Numbered from the stretch's first letter, positions 37,298 to 46,850 are shown. The stretch: 64,000 nt of DNA from Pseudomonas sp. R28(2017) (GCF_002112505.1 NZ_NEHW01000004.1:372001-436000); one strand, 5' to 3'. Notes: a model not told the origin generated them from the letters alone. Numbers and translations: made by a program.

Positions 37298-38413
37298 TCA
37301 GTTGGCCAGCAGGTAGCCGCTGCGTAGCACCTGTTCACCGGCGACATGGGCGATGACCATGCCGGCCGTGGCCATGCGGCGCACGCTGCGGGCGTAGAGC
37401 AGGCCGGGGTGGCTGTTGCGCACGGCCGTTACCCGGTCGCTGATCGGGTCGATGACCTCAGCGATCAGTTGCCCGGCTTCCAGGTGCTGGCCGGGGCGGG
37501 CGTGGTACACCAGCAGCCCGCCAAGGGGCGCGGCCACGGGTTCGACGGCGGCCAGCGGTGTGGCCGGGCGTGTCAGCTCCGGCAGTGGGGCGGCGGTGCC
37601 TTCGATGACGCTCGCGTGGGTCAGGTAGTCGAGAATCGCCTGGCAGTCCTGGCTGGCCAGGTCATGGCTGACATCGGCCTGGCCGCGCAGCTCGACGGTC
37701 ACAGCAATGCTGCCCTGCGGGATCGGGTAGCGCTTGCCGAAGCGCTGTTGCAGCTGCCACCAGACCAGGCTGAAGCACTCGTCGAACGATTGGCCACCGG
37801 AGTCGGTGGCCAGCAGGCTGGCCCGGGCACCCAGGTAACGGGCCAGCGGCTCGACCTGTGGCCAGGCCTCAGGGGTGGTGTAGAGGTGTTCGACAGCCTC
37901 GAAGTCACAGTGCAGGTCCAGCACCAGGTCAGCATCGCAGGCCAGCCGTTGCAAGGTCAGGCGCTGGGACTGCAATGGCGTGTGCGCCGGGTGGGCATCC
38001 AGGCCGCGACGCAGGTACTCGCGGATCAATGCCAGGTTGTGGGCCGGGTCCTGGGTCAGGTGGCTTTCGATCTGGTCGCCGATGCTGTCAGACAGGTCGA
38101 CGAAGTTACGGTTGAAGTTCTCGCCGCTTTGCAGTTCGAAACGGCCCAGCGGGGCATCCAGCATCACCTGCTCGAGGCCAACCGGGTTGGCCACCGGTAC
38201 CAGGATGATCTCGCGCAGCAGGCGACCTTGCTGCTCCAGCTCGGCCAGGCGGCGCTTGAGGTGCCAGGCGACCAGCATGCCGGGCAGTTCGTCGGCATGC
38301 AGTGAAGCCTGGATATACACCTTGGCGCCACCCCGTGGGCCAAAGTGGAAACTGTGCAACTGGCGGGTAATACCCGGTACGGGCGAGAGCAGGTCGTGAG
38401 TCGAATGGTGCAT
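37298..38413 (-). CDS. Succinylglutamate desuccinylase/aspartoacylase family protein
   Basis: Zinc carboxypeptidase-like hydrolase of 371 residues. Zinc ligands are H-x2-E in IQASLHADELPGMLVAWH and the downstream histidine in LVLDLHCDFEAVEHLY. The candidate catalytic glutamate is in IAVTVELRGQADVSH. A C-terminal beta-rich region (GLLVYHARPGQHLEAGQLIA) resembles a lipoyl/biotinyl-like carrier fold often fused to this family. The substrate is unknown. Start ATG 38413 with AGGACC upstream. It lies inside the DNA-repair gene set between ligase and helicase genes, in the same orientation; a repair role is not evident. Confidence 0.82.
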   Translation of the reverse strand: MHHSTHDLLSPVPGITRQLHSFHFGPRGGAKVYIQASLHADELPGMLVAWHLKRRLAELEQQGRLLREIILVPVANPVGLEQVMLDAPLGRFELQSGENFNRNFVDLSDSIGDQIESHLTQDPAHNLALIREYLRRGLDAHPAHTPLQSQRLTLQRLACDADLVLDLHCDFEAVEHLYTTPEAWPQVEPLARYLGARASLLATDSGGQSFDECFSLVWWQLQQRFGKRYPIPQGSIAVTVELRGQADVSHDLASQDCQAILDYLTHASVIEGTAAPLPELTRPATPLAAVEPVAAPLGGLLVYHARPGQHLEAGQLIAEVIDPISDRVTAVRNSHPGLLYARSVRRMATAGMVIAHVAGEQVLRSGYLLAN

Positions 38414-38511
38414 GGTGGTCCTGGCTGCGTGGCGAAAACGGTCTGCGACACGGGTCGGCTCAAAGATAGAAGCATAATTTCCGTTGTCGCGCCTCACCGC
38501 GTTGCCTTCTT

Positions 38512-40170
38512 TCAGACCAGCAATGCCTGCAGGCTTGCCAGGTCATCGGCTTCATCGACCGGCTTGTCCAGGCGCCAGCGCAACATCCGCGGAAACCTGA
38601 CGGCGATACCACTCTTGTGGCGCTTGGACAGCGCAATGCCCTCGAAGCCCAGCTCGAACACCAGGGTCGGCGTGACGCTACGTACCGGCCCGAAGGTTTC
38701 CACCGTGGTCTTGCGGATGATCGCATCCACTTTGCGCATCTCTTCGTCGCTGAGCCCCGAATAAGCCTTGGCGAAGGGCACCAGCGTGCGTTCGGGCGTG
38801 CCGGGGGGCGCGTCCCACACCGCGAAGGTGTAGTCGCTGTAGAGGCTGGCACGGCGACCATGGCCGCGCTGGGCATAGATCAGTACGGCATCGACGCTGA
38901 ACGGGTCGATTTTCCACTTCCACCACAGCCCCATGTCCTTGGTTCGGCCCACGCCATACAACGCCTCACGCTGCTTGAGCATCAACCCCTCCACGCCAAG
39001 GTTTCGCGACTGTTCGCGTTGCCGGGCCAGCTCGTTCCAGTCATTGCCTTCGAGCAGCGGTGAAAGCAACAGCGGGGCCAAAGGGTACTCGGCCACCAGG
39101 CGCTGCAATTGCTGGCGCCGCTCATGCTGCGGGCGGTTGCGCCAGTCCTCGCCTTGCCACTCCAGCACGTCGTAGGCCTGGAGTACCACCGGCGCGTCGG
39201 CCAGCAGCTTCTTGCCCAGGGTCTTGCGGCCAATGCGTTGCTGCAGCACGGCGAATGGCTGTACTGCGGGTACGCTGGCATCGATGCCAGGCTTCCAGAC
39301 CAGGATTTCGCCGTCGAGCACCGTGCCGTCCGGCAAGCTTTCGGCCAAGACATGCAGTTCGGGGAAGCGCTCGGTGACCAGCTCTTCGCCCCGTGACCAG
39401 ACCCACAGCTGGCCATCGCGCTTGACGACCTGGGCGCGGATGCCATCCCACTTCCACTCGATCTGCCATGCAGCGGGGGGGCCGAGCAGCGCTTCGAACT
39501 GTTCCGACGGGGCCTGCAGGGCGTGGGCCAGGAAGAAGGGGTAAGGTTGGCCACCGCGCTGGCTATGTTCGTCAGCGGATTCTTCGGCGATCAGCTTGAG
39601 GTAGCTGGCGGCCGTTGGACGGTGGCCGATATCGGTGTAACCGACCAGCCGCTGGGCCACGCGTTTGGCATCCAGCCCGGCCAGTTGTGCCAGGGCGCGG
39701 GTGACCAGTAGCTTGGACACCCCGACGCGAAAACTGCCGGTGATCAGCTTCAGGCACAGCATCAGGCTGGGGCGGTCCAGTTGTGCCCACAAGGGAGGCA
39801 GGCGCTGCTGGACTTCTTCAGCAGGCAAACCGCGCAAAGGCAGCAGGTGGGCCTCGACCCAGTATGCCAGGCCCTCGTCGCTGGCATGGGGGGCTTCGGG
39901 CAACAGCAGCGAGATGGCCTCGGCCAGGTCGCCCACGGCCTGGTAGCTCTCTTCGAACAACCATTCGGGCAACCCCGCCAGTGCCATGGCCAGCTCGCGC
40001 AGCACGCGGGTCGGCACCAGCTGGCGAGGGCGCCCGCCAGCAAGGAAATAGACGGCCCACGCCGCATCCTCGGCCGGCGCTGCAGCAAAATAGTCGCGCA
40101 GGCCTTCGAGCTTGGCATTGCTGGAGGTGGTGGCGTCCAGGCGCAGGTACAGTTCGGCAAAGGCTTTCAT
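38512..40170 (-). CDS. ATP-dependent DNA ligase (ligase-associated repair cluster)
   Basis: Nick-sealing ligase of 552 residues. The N-terminal ~200 residues form a DNA-binding domain like archaeal/eukaryotic Lig1 (GSFRVGVSKLLVTRALAQLA). The adenylation motif I is IEWKWDGIRAQVVKRDGQLW, with the nucleotide-binding lysine. Motif III is VLDGEILVWKPGID, motif IV EGLMLKQREALYGVGRTKDM, and motif V WWKWKIDPFSVDAVLIYAQR. The OB domain is C-terminal. This is the stand-alone class linked to MBL exonuclease, Lhr and PdeM, distinct from LigD and NAD-dependent LigA. It overlaps the exonuclease stop by four bases. Confidence 0.94.
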   Translation of the reverse strand: MKAFAELYLRLDATTSSNAKLEGLRDYFAAAPAEDAAWAVYFLAGGRPRQLVPTRVLRELAMALAGLPEWLFEESYQAVGDLAEAISLLLPEAPHASDEGLAYWVEAHLLPLRGLPAEEVQQRLPPLWAQLDRPSLMLCLKLITGSFRVGVSKLLVTRALAQLAGLDAKRVAQRLVGYTDIGHRPTAASYLKLIAEESADEHSQRGGQPYPFFLAHALQAPSEQFEALLGPPAAWQIEWKWDGIRAQVVKRDGQLWVWSRGEELVTERFPELHVLAESLPDGTVLDGEILVWKPGIDASVPAVQPFAVLQQRIGRKTLGKKLLADAPVVLQAYDVLEWQGEDWRNRPQHERRQQLQRLVAEYPLAPLLLSPLLEGNDWNELARQREQSRNLGVEGLMLKQREALYGVGRTKDMGLWWKWKIDPFSVDAVLIYAQRGHGRRASLYSDYTFAVWDAPPGTPERTLVPFAKAYSGLSDEEMRKVDAIIRKTTVETFGPVRSVTPTLVFELGFEGIALSKRHKSGIAVRFPRMLRWRLDKPVDEADDLASLQALLV

Positions 40171-41183
40171 GCCTCAGGCTCCGTGACCGTGGTGTCATCC
40201 TCTTCGCCGTATTCGGTGACGAAGGCGCGGGCATCCAGGCCCTGTTCGTTGAGGTAGCGCACCAGCACATTGACCGAGCCGTGGGTGACCATCACCCGCT
40301 CGGCACCGGTCTGGCCGATGGCCCACAGCAGCCCCGGCCAGTCGGCGTGGTCGGAAAGCACGAAGCCGCGGTCCACACCGCGCCTTCGCCGTGTACCACG
40401 CAGCAGCATCCAGCCGCTGGCAAAGGCATCGCTGTATTCGCCGAAACGGCGCATCCAGCTGCTACCTGCGGCAGAGGGTGGCGCCAGGACCAACGCCTGA
40501 CGCATCAGCGGGTCGTTGCGCGGCACGTCACCGGCATAGCGGGTGGCTGGCAAGTACACACCGGCTTCGCGGTAGACCCGGTTCAGTGGCTCGACAGCAC
40601 CGTGGACGAGGATCGGCCCGATGTCCGGGGCCAGGCCATGGAGAATTCGCTGCGCCTTGCCGAAGGCATAACAGAACAGCACGCTGGCTTTGCCTTGCTC
40701 ACTGTTGCTGCGCCACCAGGCATTGATCCCGGCAAGGATATTCGCCTGGCTGGGCCAGCGGTAGATGGGCAGGCCGAACGTGGACTCGGTGATGAAGGTA
40801 TGGCAGCGCACCGGTTCGAAGGCTGCGCAGGTCCCGTCAGGCTCGACTTTGTAATCACCCGAGGCAACCCAGACTTCGCCCTGGTACTCGAGGCGCACCT
40901 GTGCCGAACCCAGCACATGGCCGGCCGGGTGCAGGCTGAGGGTGACGCCGTGGTGCCGGATCTGCTCGCCGTAGGGCAAGGTCTGCAGGTCGATGTCCTG
41001 GCCCAGGCGGCTGCGCAGGATGCCCGCGCCGGGGGCGGCGGTCAGGTAGTGGCGGTTGCCGGTGCGTGCATGGTCACCATGACCATGGGTGATCACGGCG
41101 CGGTCGACCGGGCGCCAGGGGTCTATGTAGAAGTTGCCGGGTGGGCAGTACAGGCCTTCGGGGCGAGCGATGACGAGGTCCAT
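40167..41183 (-). CDS. Ligase-associated metallo-beta-lactamase-fold exonuclease
   Basis: MBL/beta-CASP-type nuclease of 338 residues; homologues act on DNA 3' ends. The zinc site is AVITHGHGDHARTGNRHYLT (H-x-H-x-D-H). Later metal ligands are in LSLHPAGHVLGSAQVRLEY and VASGDYKVEPDGT. The C-terminal FVLSDHADWPGLLWAIGQTG carries the final conserved D-H. First gene of the minus-strand repair operon exonuclease-ligase-(desuccinylase-like)-helicase-pdeM. Confidence 0.9.
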   Translation of the reverse strand: MDLVIARPEGLYCPPGNFYIDPWRPVDRAVITHGHGDHARTGNRHYLTAAPGAGILRSRLGQDIDLQTLPYGEQIRHHGVTLSLHPAGHVLGSAQVRLEYQGEVWVASGDYKVEPDGTCAAFEPVRCHTFITESTFGLPIYRWPSQANILAGINAWWRSNSEQGKASVLFCYAFGKAQRILHGLAPDIGPILVHGAVEPLNRVYREAGVYLPATRYAGDVPRNDPLMRQALVLAPPSAAGSSWMRRFGEYSDAFASGWMLLRGTRRRRGVDRGFVLSDHADWPGLLWAIGQTGAERVMVTHGSVNVLVRYLNEQGLDARAFVTEYGEEDDTTVTEPEA

Positions 41184-41250
41184 GGCAGTGCCTGGGCAGA
41201 GGGCTTACCAGTTGAGAACGTCATCGGGTGAGGGAAGTTCGGGTGATGTC

Positions 41251-41281
41251 AGGCGCCAGCCCTGGCACAGGGCCGGCGCCT
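41251..41281 (-). terminator. Long GC-rich hairpin after the 113-residue hypothetical gene
   Basis: AGGCGCC-A-GCCCTG pairs with CAGGGC-CG-GCGCCT around GCA, a few bases past the stop of the minus-strand hypothetical gene. Confidence 0.65.
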
Positions 41282-41288
41282 CGAACGC

Positions 41289-41630
41289 TTAGCGCAGGGT
41301 TATCTTCCAGCCATTGGCCTTGGCATCGGCAATGCTGATCTTTTCGGAATAACTGATGTTCAGGCGCTTGCCGTCGTGTGCCAGGTAAGGGGATGTGTGG
41401 AAGTGATCCCAGGTCGTGTCGCCGTCCGAGGACTGCAGGTCGTCCGGGCTGTAGGGGATTTCCAGCGTGGTCGGCGAGCTGACAGCGTCTGCCGAGGCAT
41501 CCAGTTCGCCGATCATGCTGTAGCCAGCGCTGGCATTGCCAACCCACAGTTGCGCATTGACGGTCGCGCCTGCGGGAACGGCCATCGATGCTGGCCAGGA
41601 GATTTCGATCTTGAGGGTTTCGCTGCTCAT
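41289..41630 (-). CDS. Hypothetical beta-rich protein, 113 residues
   Basis: Not recognised. Starts MSSETLKIEISWPASMAVPA at ATG 41630, with AAGG 9 nt upstream; an ATG three codons earlier has poor spacing. Alternating hydrophobic/polar strands (LKIEISWPA, TVNAQLWVG, RLNISYSEKISIADA) suggest a beta-sandwich. It has no signal peptide, membrane segment or cysteine. Monocistronic, with a strong hairpin downstream. The first ATG being so close to AAAAAAGG makes the start uncertain by three residues. Confidence 0.65.
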   Translation of the reverse strand: MSSETLKIEISWPASMAVPAGATVNAQLWVGNASAGYSMIGELDASADAVSSPTTLEIPYSPDDLQSSDGDTTWDHFHTSPYLAHDGKRLNISYSEKISIADAKANGWKITLR

Positions 41631-41740
41631 GCTAGTCATCCTTTTTTGGGTTGAGTCGTGCTGCGCTTGCCGACGGGCGAACGCAGTACGACAGGATGCT
41701 AAGCACCGGGCTCACAGGTGATCAGAAGGAACTCTGACCG

Positions 41741-44182
41741 CTAGCGGCCTGGCACCAACGTCAACCGCTGGCTGCCATAGGCCCGCCCGAAATTCTGCGG
41801 CTGCAGGGGCAGGCTCATGAACCGCCCCTTGAACCAGGCATCCAGGCCGTCGCTGTAATGCGAACTGGCCGGGTTGCCCGACTGGCCATTGCTGGTCAGT
41901 ATCTGCAGCGGCTCGGCCTGGCCGAAGTCGACGATCATCCGCGCCGAGGCCGGCAGGCGGGTGTCGAAATCGCTGCCCCAGGCGTAAGGGGTCAGGGCCA
42001 GGGTGGTGAAGTCGCCACCGGCGGCCAGCGGCGAGCGGTTCAGCGCATCGCCCAGCCCGTGGTAGGCAGGGGCCGGCCAGCGATACTGGTGCAGCTTGCC
42101 CCACTGCCAGGCACGGCGGTCGCTGCCCAGTTGCGCGGTGCCGGCATCCACCGAAGCGGCCAGGCTGCGGGCCAGGATGGCGGGTTTGTCTTCCTTTTGC
42201 GGGGTATTGCGATCGTCCCAGAACGGGCTGTCGTCGCGGCCCAGCAGGTGGTCGGCCTGGGCCGAGTACGACAGGCGGGCGTTGCTGACGAACGCTTGCC
42301 AAGCCGGACTTGACTCCGGCCCGAGGTCGTCGAGGAAGGTCTGCCGGGCCACCTCCTGGAGGAACAGTTCGTACAACGCGGCATCCGCCGACACCGGGCT
42401 CAGGCGGCCATCGAAGGCCTTCAGTCGGGCAAGGGCCTCGCGCGCCTTGTCGCGCTGGGCAGCAGGCAACGCGTCAATCGCCTTTTTGAGCGGCTGGGCC
42501 ATGCCGGGGGCGTCGAACATCTGCTTGAGCTTGTCGGCCAGCCGCGTCACCTGGTCGTTCTGCATGGCCATCAGGCTGCGGCTGTCGTGACGGCCGTTGC
42601 CGGCCAGCTGGCCCAGGCGCTCGGCGCGTTCAGGGTAGTACCAAGTGCTGGACAGCTGCATGCCGTAGCCACGCGGCAGGCTGCGCTGGTTGGCGTGGGC
42701 GATCCAGCCGGCCGGTGGGTCCTGGTCATAGGGGTGCAGCATCGGGTCGGCATAGCCGTCCCAGTCATAACGGCCGTCCCAGCCCGGCGACGGCAGCAGG
42801 CCCTGGCCTTCACGGCGGTTCGGGTAGCGGCCGCTGACTTGCCAGCCGATGTGTTCGGGTTCGGCGAAGACGAAGTTGAGCGCGGCAGTGGCGACTTCAC
42901 GGGTGCTGTCGAAGGCGCGCTCGATGTTCTGTGCGCGGGTCAGGTCGAACAGCGCATCGAGACTGCGGTCGCCCTTGAGCTGCGGCAGGCTCAGGGCCAG
43001 GCCCAGGCTGGCGTTGCCTGCCTGGGGCAGCAGGGTGCCGTGGCGGGTGTCGTACATCACTTCGCGCAGTGGGCGCTGGCCGCGAACAAAGAAGGTTTCG
43101 CTGCGGGCCCGGGCCGGCAGCCACTTGCCGTCGGCCAGGTAGGTCACCTGGCTGCCGGCATGACGCAGCTGCTCCAGGTACAGGTCCTGGTTGTCGGCCA
43201 TCACTGCGCTGCTGCTCCAGGCCAGCTTGCCATTGTAGCCGGCCAGCACGATCGGCAGGCCCGGCAGTGACAGGCCGGCGACCTGGTACTTGCCCGTGTG
43301 GATCTGTACCGGGCTCAGGGCCCAGGCGGCGCGGCTGTCGCTGGCCAGCAGGCTCTTGCCGCTGCGGCTGCGTTGCGGGCCGAGCGCCAGGTTGGCCGAA
43401 CCGGGGCTGCCGAGCAGGTCAAGGTCGGCGAGTTTCTGGCTGGCCGCCGCCAATGCGGGCAGGCCTGGCAGCTGGCTGCCCAGGTTCAGGCCCTTGAGTT
43501 TTTCCACCTCGGCGTCAGCCAGGGGTTCGTCCGGTGCGCCGGGCAGCAGCCAGGGCAGCTTGTCGTTGCCGACCTTCTGCGCCAGGGTCAGGGCGCTGAG
43601 TTCTTCCTGCAGGTTCACCGACTGGCTGAAGGCGTAGAGGTTGAAGATCAATGCCGAATCTTCAGGCTTCCAGTATTCCGGGCGATAACCGCTGCTGGCC
43701 AGGTTGGCCGGCAACTTGTCGCGGTAGCGGAACAGGTAGGCGTTGACCCCACGGGCATACACCTCGAAGAAGCGCTTCAGGCGTGGCGAGGCGTCGGCGT
43801 ACTGCTGGGCGGCGTTCTGCTTGAGGTTGGCCGCGCGCATCAGCCGGTCGATGTCCAGCGCTTCGCTGCCGGCCAGCTCCGCCAGGCGGCCCTGGGCGAG
43901 CAGGCGCATGGCGAGCATCTGCTCGATGCGATCGCCGGCATGTACATAGCCGAGGGTGAACAGGGCGTCATGGAAGCTGCTGCTTTCGATCAGCGGTGCG
44001 CCCATGGCGTTGCGCCGGACCGAGACGTTCTGCGCCAGGCCTTTGAGCGGCTGCACGCCGGTGGTCGGTGGCACGCTGTCCTGATAGCCCCCCATCTGGC
44101 AGCCGGCGAGCCCGAGCATGCCGAGCAGCGTGGCGGCGGCGCTGAGCCGCGGGCGGAAGGGAGGAAGGACGGGGGCGGCCAT
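41741..44182 (-). CDS. Penicillin acylase family lipoprotein (N-terminal nucleophile hydrolase)
   Basis: Predicted Ntn-hydrolase of 813 residues. The signal peptide ends in the lipobox LGLAGC with Cys28, so it is probably lipid-anchored. N-terminal alpha-chain features: [20 protein letters not shown] and [20 protein letters not shown]. The autocleavage serine would be Ser262 in [20 protein letters not shown]. The usual S-N-N-W and A-N-D-P-H signatures are altered to S-A-N-L and A-S-D-S-R. Other acylase family segments include [20 protein letters not shown]. It is not the PvdQ/QuiP type by layout. Substrate unknown; acyl-homoserine lactone or beta-lactam activity cannot be assumed. Start has AGGAG upstream. 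Confidence 0.85.
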   Translation of the reverse strand: MAAPVLPPFRPRLSAAATLLGMLGLAGCQMGGYQDSVPPTTGVQPLKGLAQNVSVRRNAMGAPLIESSSFHDALFTLGYVHAGDRIEQMLAMRLLAQGRLAELAGSEALDIDRLMRAANLKQNAAQQYADASPRLKRFFEVYARGVNAYLFRYRDKLPANLASSGYRPEYWKPEDSALIFNLYAFSQSVNLQEELSALTLAQKVGNDKLPWLLPGAPDEPLADAEVEKLKGLNLGSQLPGLPALAAASQKLADLDLLGSPGSANLALGPQRSRSGKSLLASDSRAAWALSPVQIHTGKYQVAGLSLPGLPIVLAGYNGKLAWSSSAVMADNQDLYLEQLRHAGSQVTYLADGKWLPARARSETFFVRGQRPLREVMYDTRHGTLLPQAGNASLGLALSLPQLKGDRSLDALFDLTRAQNIERAFDSTREVATAALNFVFAEPEHIGWQVSGRYPNRREGQGLLPSPGWDGRYDWDGYADPMLHPYDQDPPAGWIAHANQRSLPRGYGMQLSSTWYYPERAERLGQLAGNGRHDSRSLMAMQNDQVTRLADKLKQMFDAPGMAQPLKKAIDALPAAQRDKAREALARLKAFDGRLSPVSADAALYELFLQEVARQTFLDDLGPESSPAWQAFVSNARLSYSAQADHLLGRDDSPFWDDRNTPQKEDKPAILARSLAASVDAGTAQLGSDRRAWQWGKLHQYRWPAPAYHGLGDALNRSPLAAGGDFTTLALTPYAWGSDFDTRLPASARMIVDFGQAEPLQILTSNGQSGNPASSHYSDGLDAWFKGRFMSLPLQPQNFGRAYGSQRLTLVPGR

Positions 44183-44278
44183 GACAAGGGCTCCTGCAAG
44201 GCGTGGCGGGGTTCGAAAGGCGCTAAGGTAGTGAGCGCGCAGGCGCCGTGCAAGGTGCGGTGGAGCTTTATTTACCAG

Positions 44279-44316
44279 CGGTACCTGCACCGCCGTCATT
44301 GCCGCTGCAGGTACCG
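44279..44316 (-). terminator. Hairpin after the SEC-C gene
   Basis: CGGTACCTGCA pairs perfectly with TGCAGGTACCG (11 bp) across a 16-nt loop, 13 bp past the SEC-C gene stop. Confidence 0.6.
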
Positions 44317-44328
44317 GCGTTCAAGGCA

Positions 44329-44532
44329 TCAGGCGCCGTGGCACTTCTTGAACTTCTTCTGGCTGCCGCATGGGCACGGGTCGTTGCGGCCAACGTCCTT
44401 CAGGGCGTTGCGCACCGGCTCCTGGTGGCCGTGGTTGCAGTGCGGGCCGTGTACATGGCCGTGGTCGTGATCATGCTGATGATCGTGACCGTGGTTGCAG
44501 TCCGGGCCATGAACATGAGGTTGCTGAGTCAT
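44329..44532 (-). CDS. Small His-rich SEC-C metal-binding protein
   Basis: Protein of 67 residues. The N-terminal half is a histidine/aspartate tract with repeated [23 protein letters not shown] units and cysteines. The C-terminal SEC-C zinc finger is [20 protein letters not shown] (C-x-C ... C-H). SEC-C is the zinc-binding motif found at the end of SecA and in YchJ. The extra His-rich head suggests additional Zn/Ni/Cu binding. First described only as SEC-C domain protein in related genomes. Same strand as the LEA-type and YchJ genes upstream, with a 7-bp gap to the former. Confidence 0.88.
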   Translation of the reverse strand: MTQQPHVHGPDCNHGHDHQHDHDHGHVHGPHCNHGHQEPVRNALKDVGRNDPCPCGSQKKFKKCHGA

Positions 44533-44539
44533 TGCAGGG

Positions 44540-45013
44540 TTACTCCGGTATGAAATCGCCGGGGATTATCTCACCACTGCGCGACAAGTGCAGGTCCTGA
44601 TGGATGATCAGCCCGGTCTCCAGCTCGCCTTGCAAGCGGTATTGCAGCGGCTGCCCACTCTTGAGCAGCTTGGCCAATGGCTTGAGGTGCTGCCACAGGT
44701 TGGTCCGTGCAGTGATCTTGAACGTGCGCCGGGCATGCCCGCCGACACTGCGCCAGAGGCTGACGTCATCCTGGGCCAGCAACAGGTCGTTCAGCCACAC
44801 CGAATAACTCAGGTTGCGAATGAACAGGCGGCTGTCGTTGGGGTTGTCCACGCGCAGGTGCAGGACGAACTCCTGCTGCAGCAGCCGCGCCTTCACCGTT
44901 TCGACCTTGTCCAGGTGCAGTTCCGGCTCGCGCCAGTCTTCGCTCCAGCTCGCACAGCCCGCCAGCAGCATCAGCAGGGCGCTGAGCAGGAGCAGGCGGG
45001 AGGCGGCGATCAT
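44540..45013 (-). CDS. LEA type 2 family lipoprotein
   Basis: Lipoprotein of 157 residues with signal peptide and lipobox LLAGC (Cys20). The mature part holds a LEA14/WHy-like beta domain: [20 protein letters not shown] followed by [20 protein letters not shown], the D-N-P-N motif being diagnostic. Such proteins fold like fibronectin-III domains. Their bacterial function is unproven, with envelope stress protection proposed. It lies between the YchJ and SEC-C genes on the same strand with very short gaps, suggesting one operon. Confidence 0.82.
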   Translation of the reverse strand: MIAASRLLLLSALLMLLAGCASWSEDWREPELHLDKVETVKARLLQQEFVLHLRVDNPNDSRLFIRNLSYSVWLNDLLLAQDDVSLWRSVGGHARRTFKITARTNLWQHLKPLAKLLKSGQPLQYRLQGELETGLIIHQDLHLSRSGEIIPGDFIPE

Positions 45014-45015
45014 GC

Positions 45016-45492
45016 TCAGTTACCGACGTAACTGGCGCAGCATTTCTTGAACTTCTGCCCGCTGGCGCAGGGGCAGGGGTCGTTGCGCCCGGCCTTGAGC
45101 GCGACGGTGGGGTCGATGAAGTACCAGCGCCGCTCGTGCTGCACGAAAGCAGAACGCTCGCGGTGCTGATGGTCACCCTCCTGGTCATGCCAGCGCGCGG
45201 TGAAGGTCACGAAGGCGTGTTCGGGTTGGCCACCGAGCACTTCGGCGCTTTCCACTTCCAGGCCCAGCCAGGTGCTCTGGGCGCTCCACGCCATGATGGC
45301 GGCGCGGTCCAGCCCGGCCTGCTGGGCCGGCAGGGTCGTGGCTACCAGGTAGTCGACCAGCCCCAATACATAGGCGCTGTAGCGCGAACGCATCAGCGTC
45401 TGGGCGTCGGGCGCCGGGGTGCCGGCATGGTAATGCCCGCAGCAGGCGTCGAGCAGATTGCCGCTGCCACAAGGGCAAACCGAGACACTCAT
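45016..45492 (-). CDS. YchJ family protein with SEC-C motifs at both ends
   Basis: UPF0225/YchJ-type protein of 158 residues. It begins [20 protein letters not shown] (N-terminal SEC-C) and ends [20 protein letters not shown] (C-terminal SEC-C). The middle is an NTF2-like domain with [20 protein letters not shown] and [20 protein letters not shown]. Function unknown; metal-binding is likely. Adjacent ATGs at 45495 and 45492 both follow GGTGGTG, so the start is uncertain by one residue. Short gaps link it to DUF6231 (upstream) and the LEA-type gene (downstream). Confidence 0.88.
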   Translation of the reverse strand: MSVSVCPCGSGNLLDACCGHYHAGTPAPDAQTLMRSRYSAYVLGLVDYLVATTLPAQQAGLDRAAIMAWSAQSTWLGLEVESAEVLGGQPEHAFVTFTARWHDQEGDHQHRERSAFVQHERRWYFIDPTVALKAGRNDPCPCASGQKFKKCCASYVGN

Positions 45493-45494
45493 CA

Positions 45495-45989
45495 TCACCA
45501 CCAATACTTGCCGAAGTTTTCAGGGTTGGCCCAGAACTTGGCGTTGAGCCAGTCCGGGACCTGCTTGTAGTCATGTAGATCATAGGTGAACAAGCTCAAC
45601 ACCTGCTCATCGCGGCGGAATTTCTCGCTGGCCTGCAGCGCCAGGGAGAAGAAATCGGTGTCTTGCCAGCCGCAGGCGGGCAGGTCGGCCAGCACTGCAA
45701 CGCGGCTTGCGTTGAGGTTGCGGATGCCGCCCAGCAGTTGCAGGCCGGTACGTTTTGGCACGTGTTCAAGGCAGTCCACCAGCACCGCCAGGTCAAAGCG
45801 CTGCGCCGCCAGCGTTGCGGGCAATGGCCCCGGCGCACAGGTTTCGATGGTCACCTGCGGGTGAGCCTGGGCAAAGGCATCCAGGGCCGGGAAGCGCGTG
45901 CCCACCAGCAGCAGGCGTTGCGGGGTGAAGCGCTCCAGCAGGGCGGCCAGGGCTTGCTGCGGGGTGCGCTGGGAAAAACCGTCGGTCAT
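45495..45989 (-). CDS. DUF6231 family protein (methyltransferase-like fold)
   Basis: Protein of 164 residues starting at ATG 45989 ([20 protein letters not shown]), with GAGG 7 nt upstream; an ATG two codons before is possible. The pattern [20 protein letters not shown] then [20 protein letters not shown] resembles the nucleotide-binding half of Rossmann methyltransferases, but the glycine-rich SAM loop is poor. It is found as a conserved hypothetical in Pseudomonas. Head of the small operon with the YchJ, LEA-type and SEC-C genes. Confidence 0.75.
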   Translation of the reverse strand: MTDGFSQRTPQQALAALLERFTPQRLLLVGTRFPALDAFAQAHPQVTIETCAPGPLPATLAAQRFDLAVLVDCLEHVPKRTGLQLLGGIRNLNASRVAVLADLPACGWQDTDFFSLALQASEKFRRDEQVLSLFTYDLHDYKQVPDWLNAKFWANPENFGKYWW

Positions 45990-46149
45990 TGCCAATCCTC
46001 GTTCATGTCGTCCAAGACTAGCGGGCTGCTGTGCGCCGGCATAGAGGCAAGTGGCCGCGTCGTGGCTTATTGCTGGCAGGGATGGGTTGCGCGGTCTTTA
46101 CTCCCAGAGATCGGTCTTATGCCGATTCCCCCTAGGAGAAGCTACGAAA

Positions 46150-46842
46150 ATGAGCATAGTACGCACAGCGTTACCCCTGGTACTGCTCACCAGTGTGTTG
46201 ACTGGTTGTGCAGGTTTGCAAAAAACCGACTGGCCGAAGTGTGCTGCCGTCGGGGGCGTCGCCGGTGCCGGCCTGGGTGCCATCGAGAGTTCCAGCTGGG
46301 CGGGCTGGGGCGCGCTGCTCGGTGGTGGCCTGGCGGCAGGCTATTGCTGGGCTCACGGCGATGGTGACGAGGACGGCGATGGCGTGCCGGACAGCCGTGA
46401 CAAGTGCCCAGGTACGCCACATGGCGTGAAGGTCGATGCCAATGGCTGCCCGCCTACACCTCCTCCAGTCGTCGAGGAAGTGGTGGTGCAGAAGGAGGAA
46501 GTGATCGTCATTCGTGATGTGCACTTCGAGTTCAATTCCTCGCGCCTGACGGCGGCCGACAAGGAACGCCTGAACACGGTTGCCACTCGCCTGAAGCAGG
46601 AAGCGCCAAGCGCCCGCCTGAGCGTGACCGGCCACACCGACAGCGTGGGCTCCGACAAGTACAACCAGAAGTTGTCCGAGCACCGTGCTCACGCGGTAAC
46701 CGATTACCTGATCGAAAGCGGTGTGCCTCGCGCCAGCTTCGTTTCGGTGGCAGGTGCTGGTGAAACCCAGCCAGTGGCAGACAATGCCACGGCCGAAGGG
46801 CGTGCCATGAACCGTCGTACCGAAATCAAGATCCAGCGTTGA
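46150..46842 (+). CDS. OmpA family lipoprotein with TSP3-like and glycine-zipper segments (copy 1)
   Basis: Outer-membrane lipoprotein of 230 residues. Lipobox LTGC (Cys20). A glycine-zipper stretch (AVGGVAGAGLGAIESSSWAG, then GALLGGGLAAGYC) comes next. A thrombospondin type-3-like Ca-binding region follows (GDGDEDGDGVPDSRDKCPGT). The C-terminal OmpA peptidoglycan-binding domain has LSVTGHTDSVGSDKYNQKLS and GRAMNRRTEIKIQR. The start ATG 46150 has AGGAG 11 nt upstream. Closely paralogous to the next gene, though each has its own ribosome site and a terminator lies between them. Confidence 0.88.
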   Translation: MSIVRTALPLVLLTSVLTGCAGLQKTDWPKCAAVGGVAGAGLGAIESSSWAGWGALLGGGLAAGYCWAHGDGDEDGDGVPDSRDKCPGTPHGVKVDANGCPPTPPPVVEEVVVQKEEVIVIRDVHFEFNSSRLTAADKERLNTVATRLKQEAPSARLSVTGHTDSVGSDKYNQKLSEHRAHAVTDYLIESGVPRASFVSVAGAGETQPVADNATAEGRAMNRRTEIKIQR

Positions 46843-46850
46843 CGCCCTGG

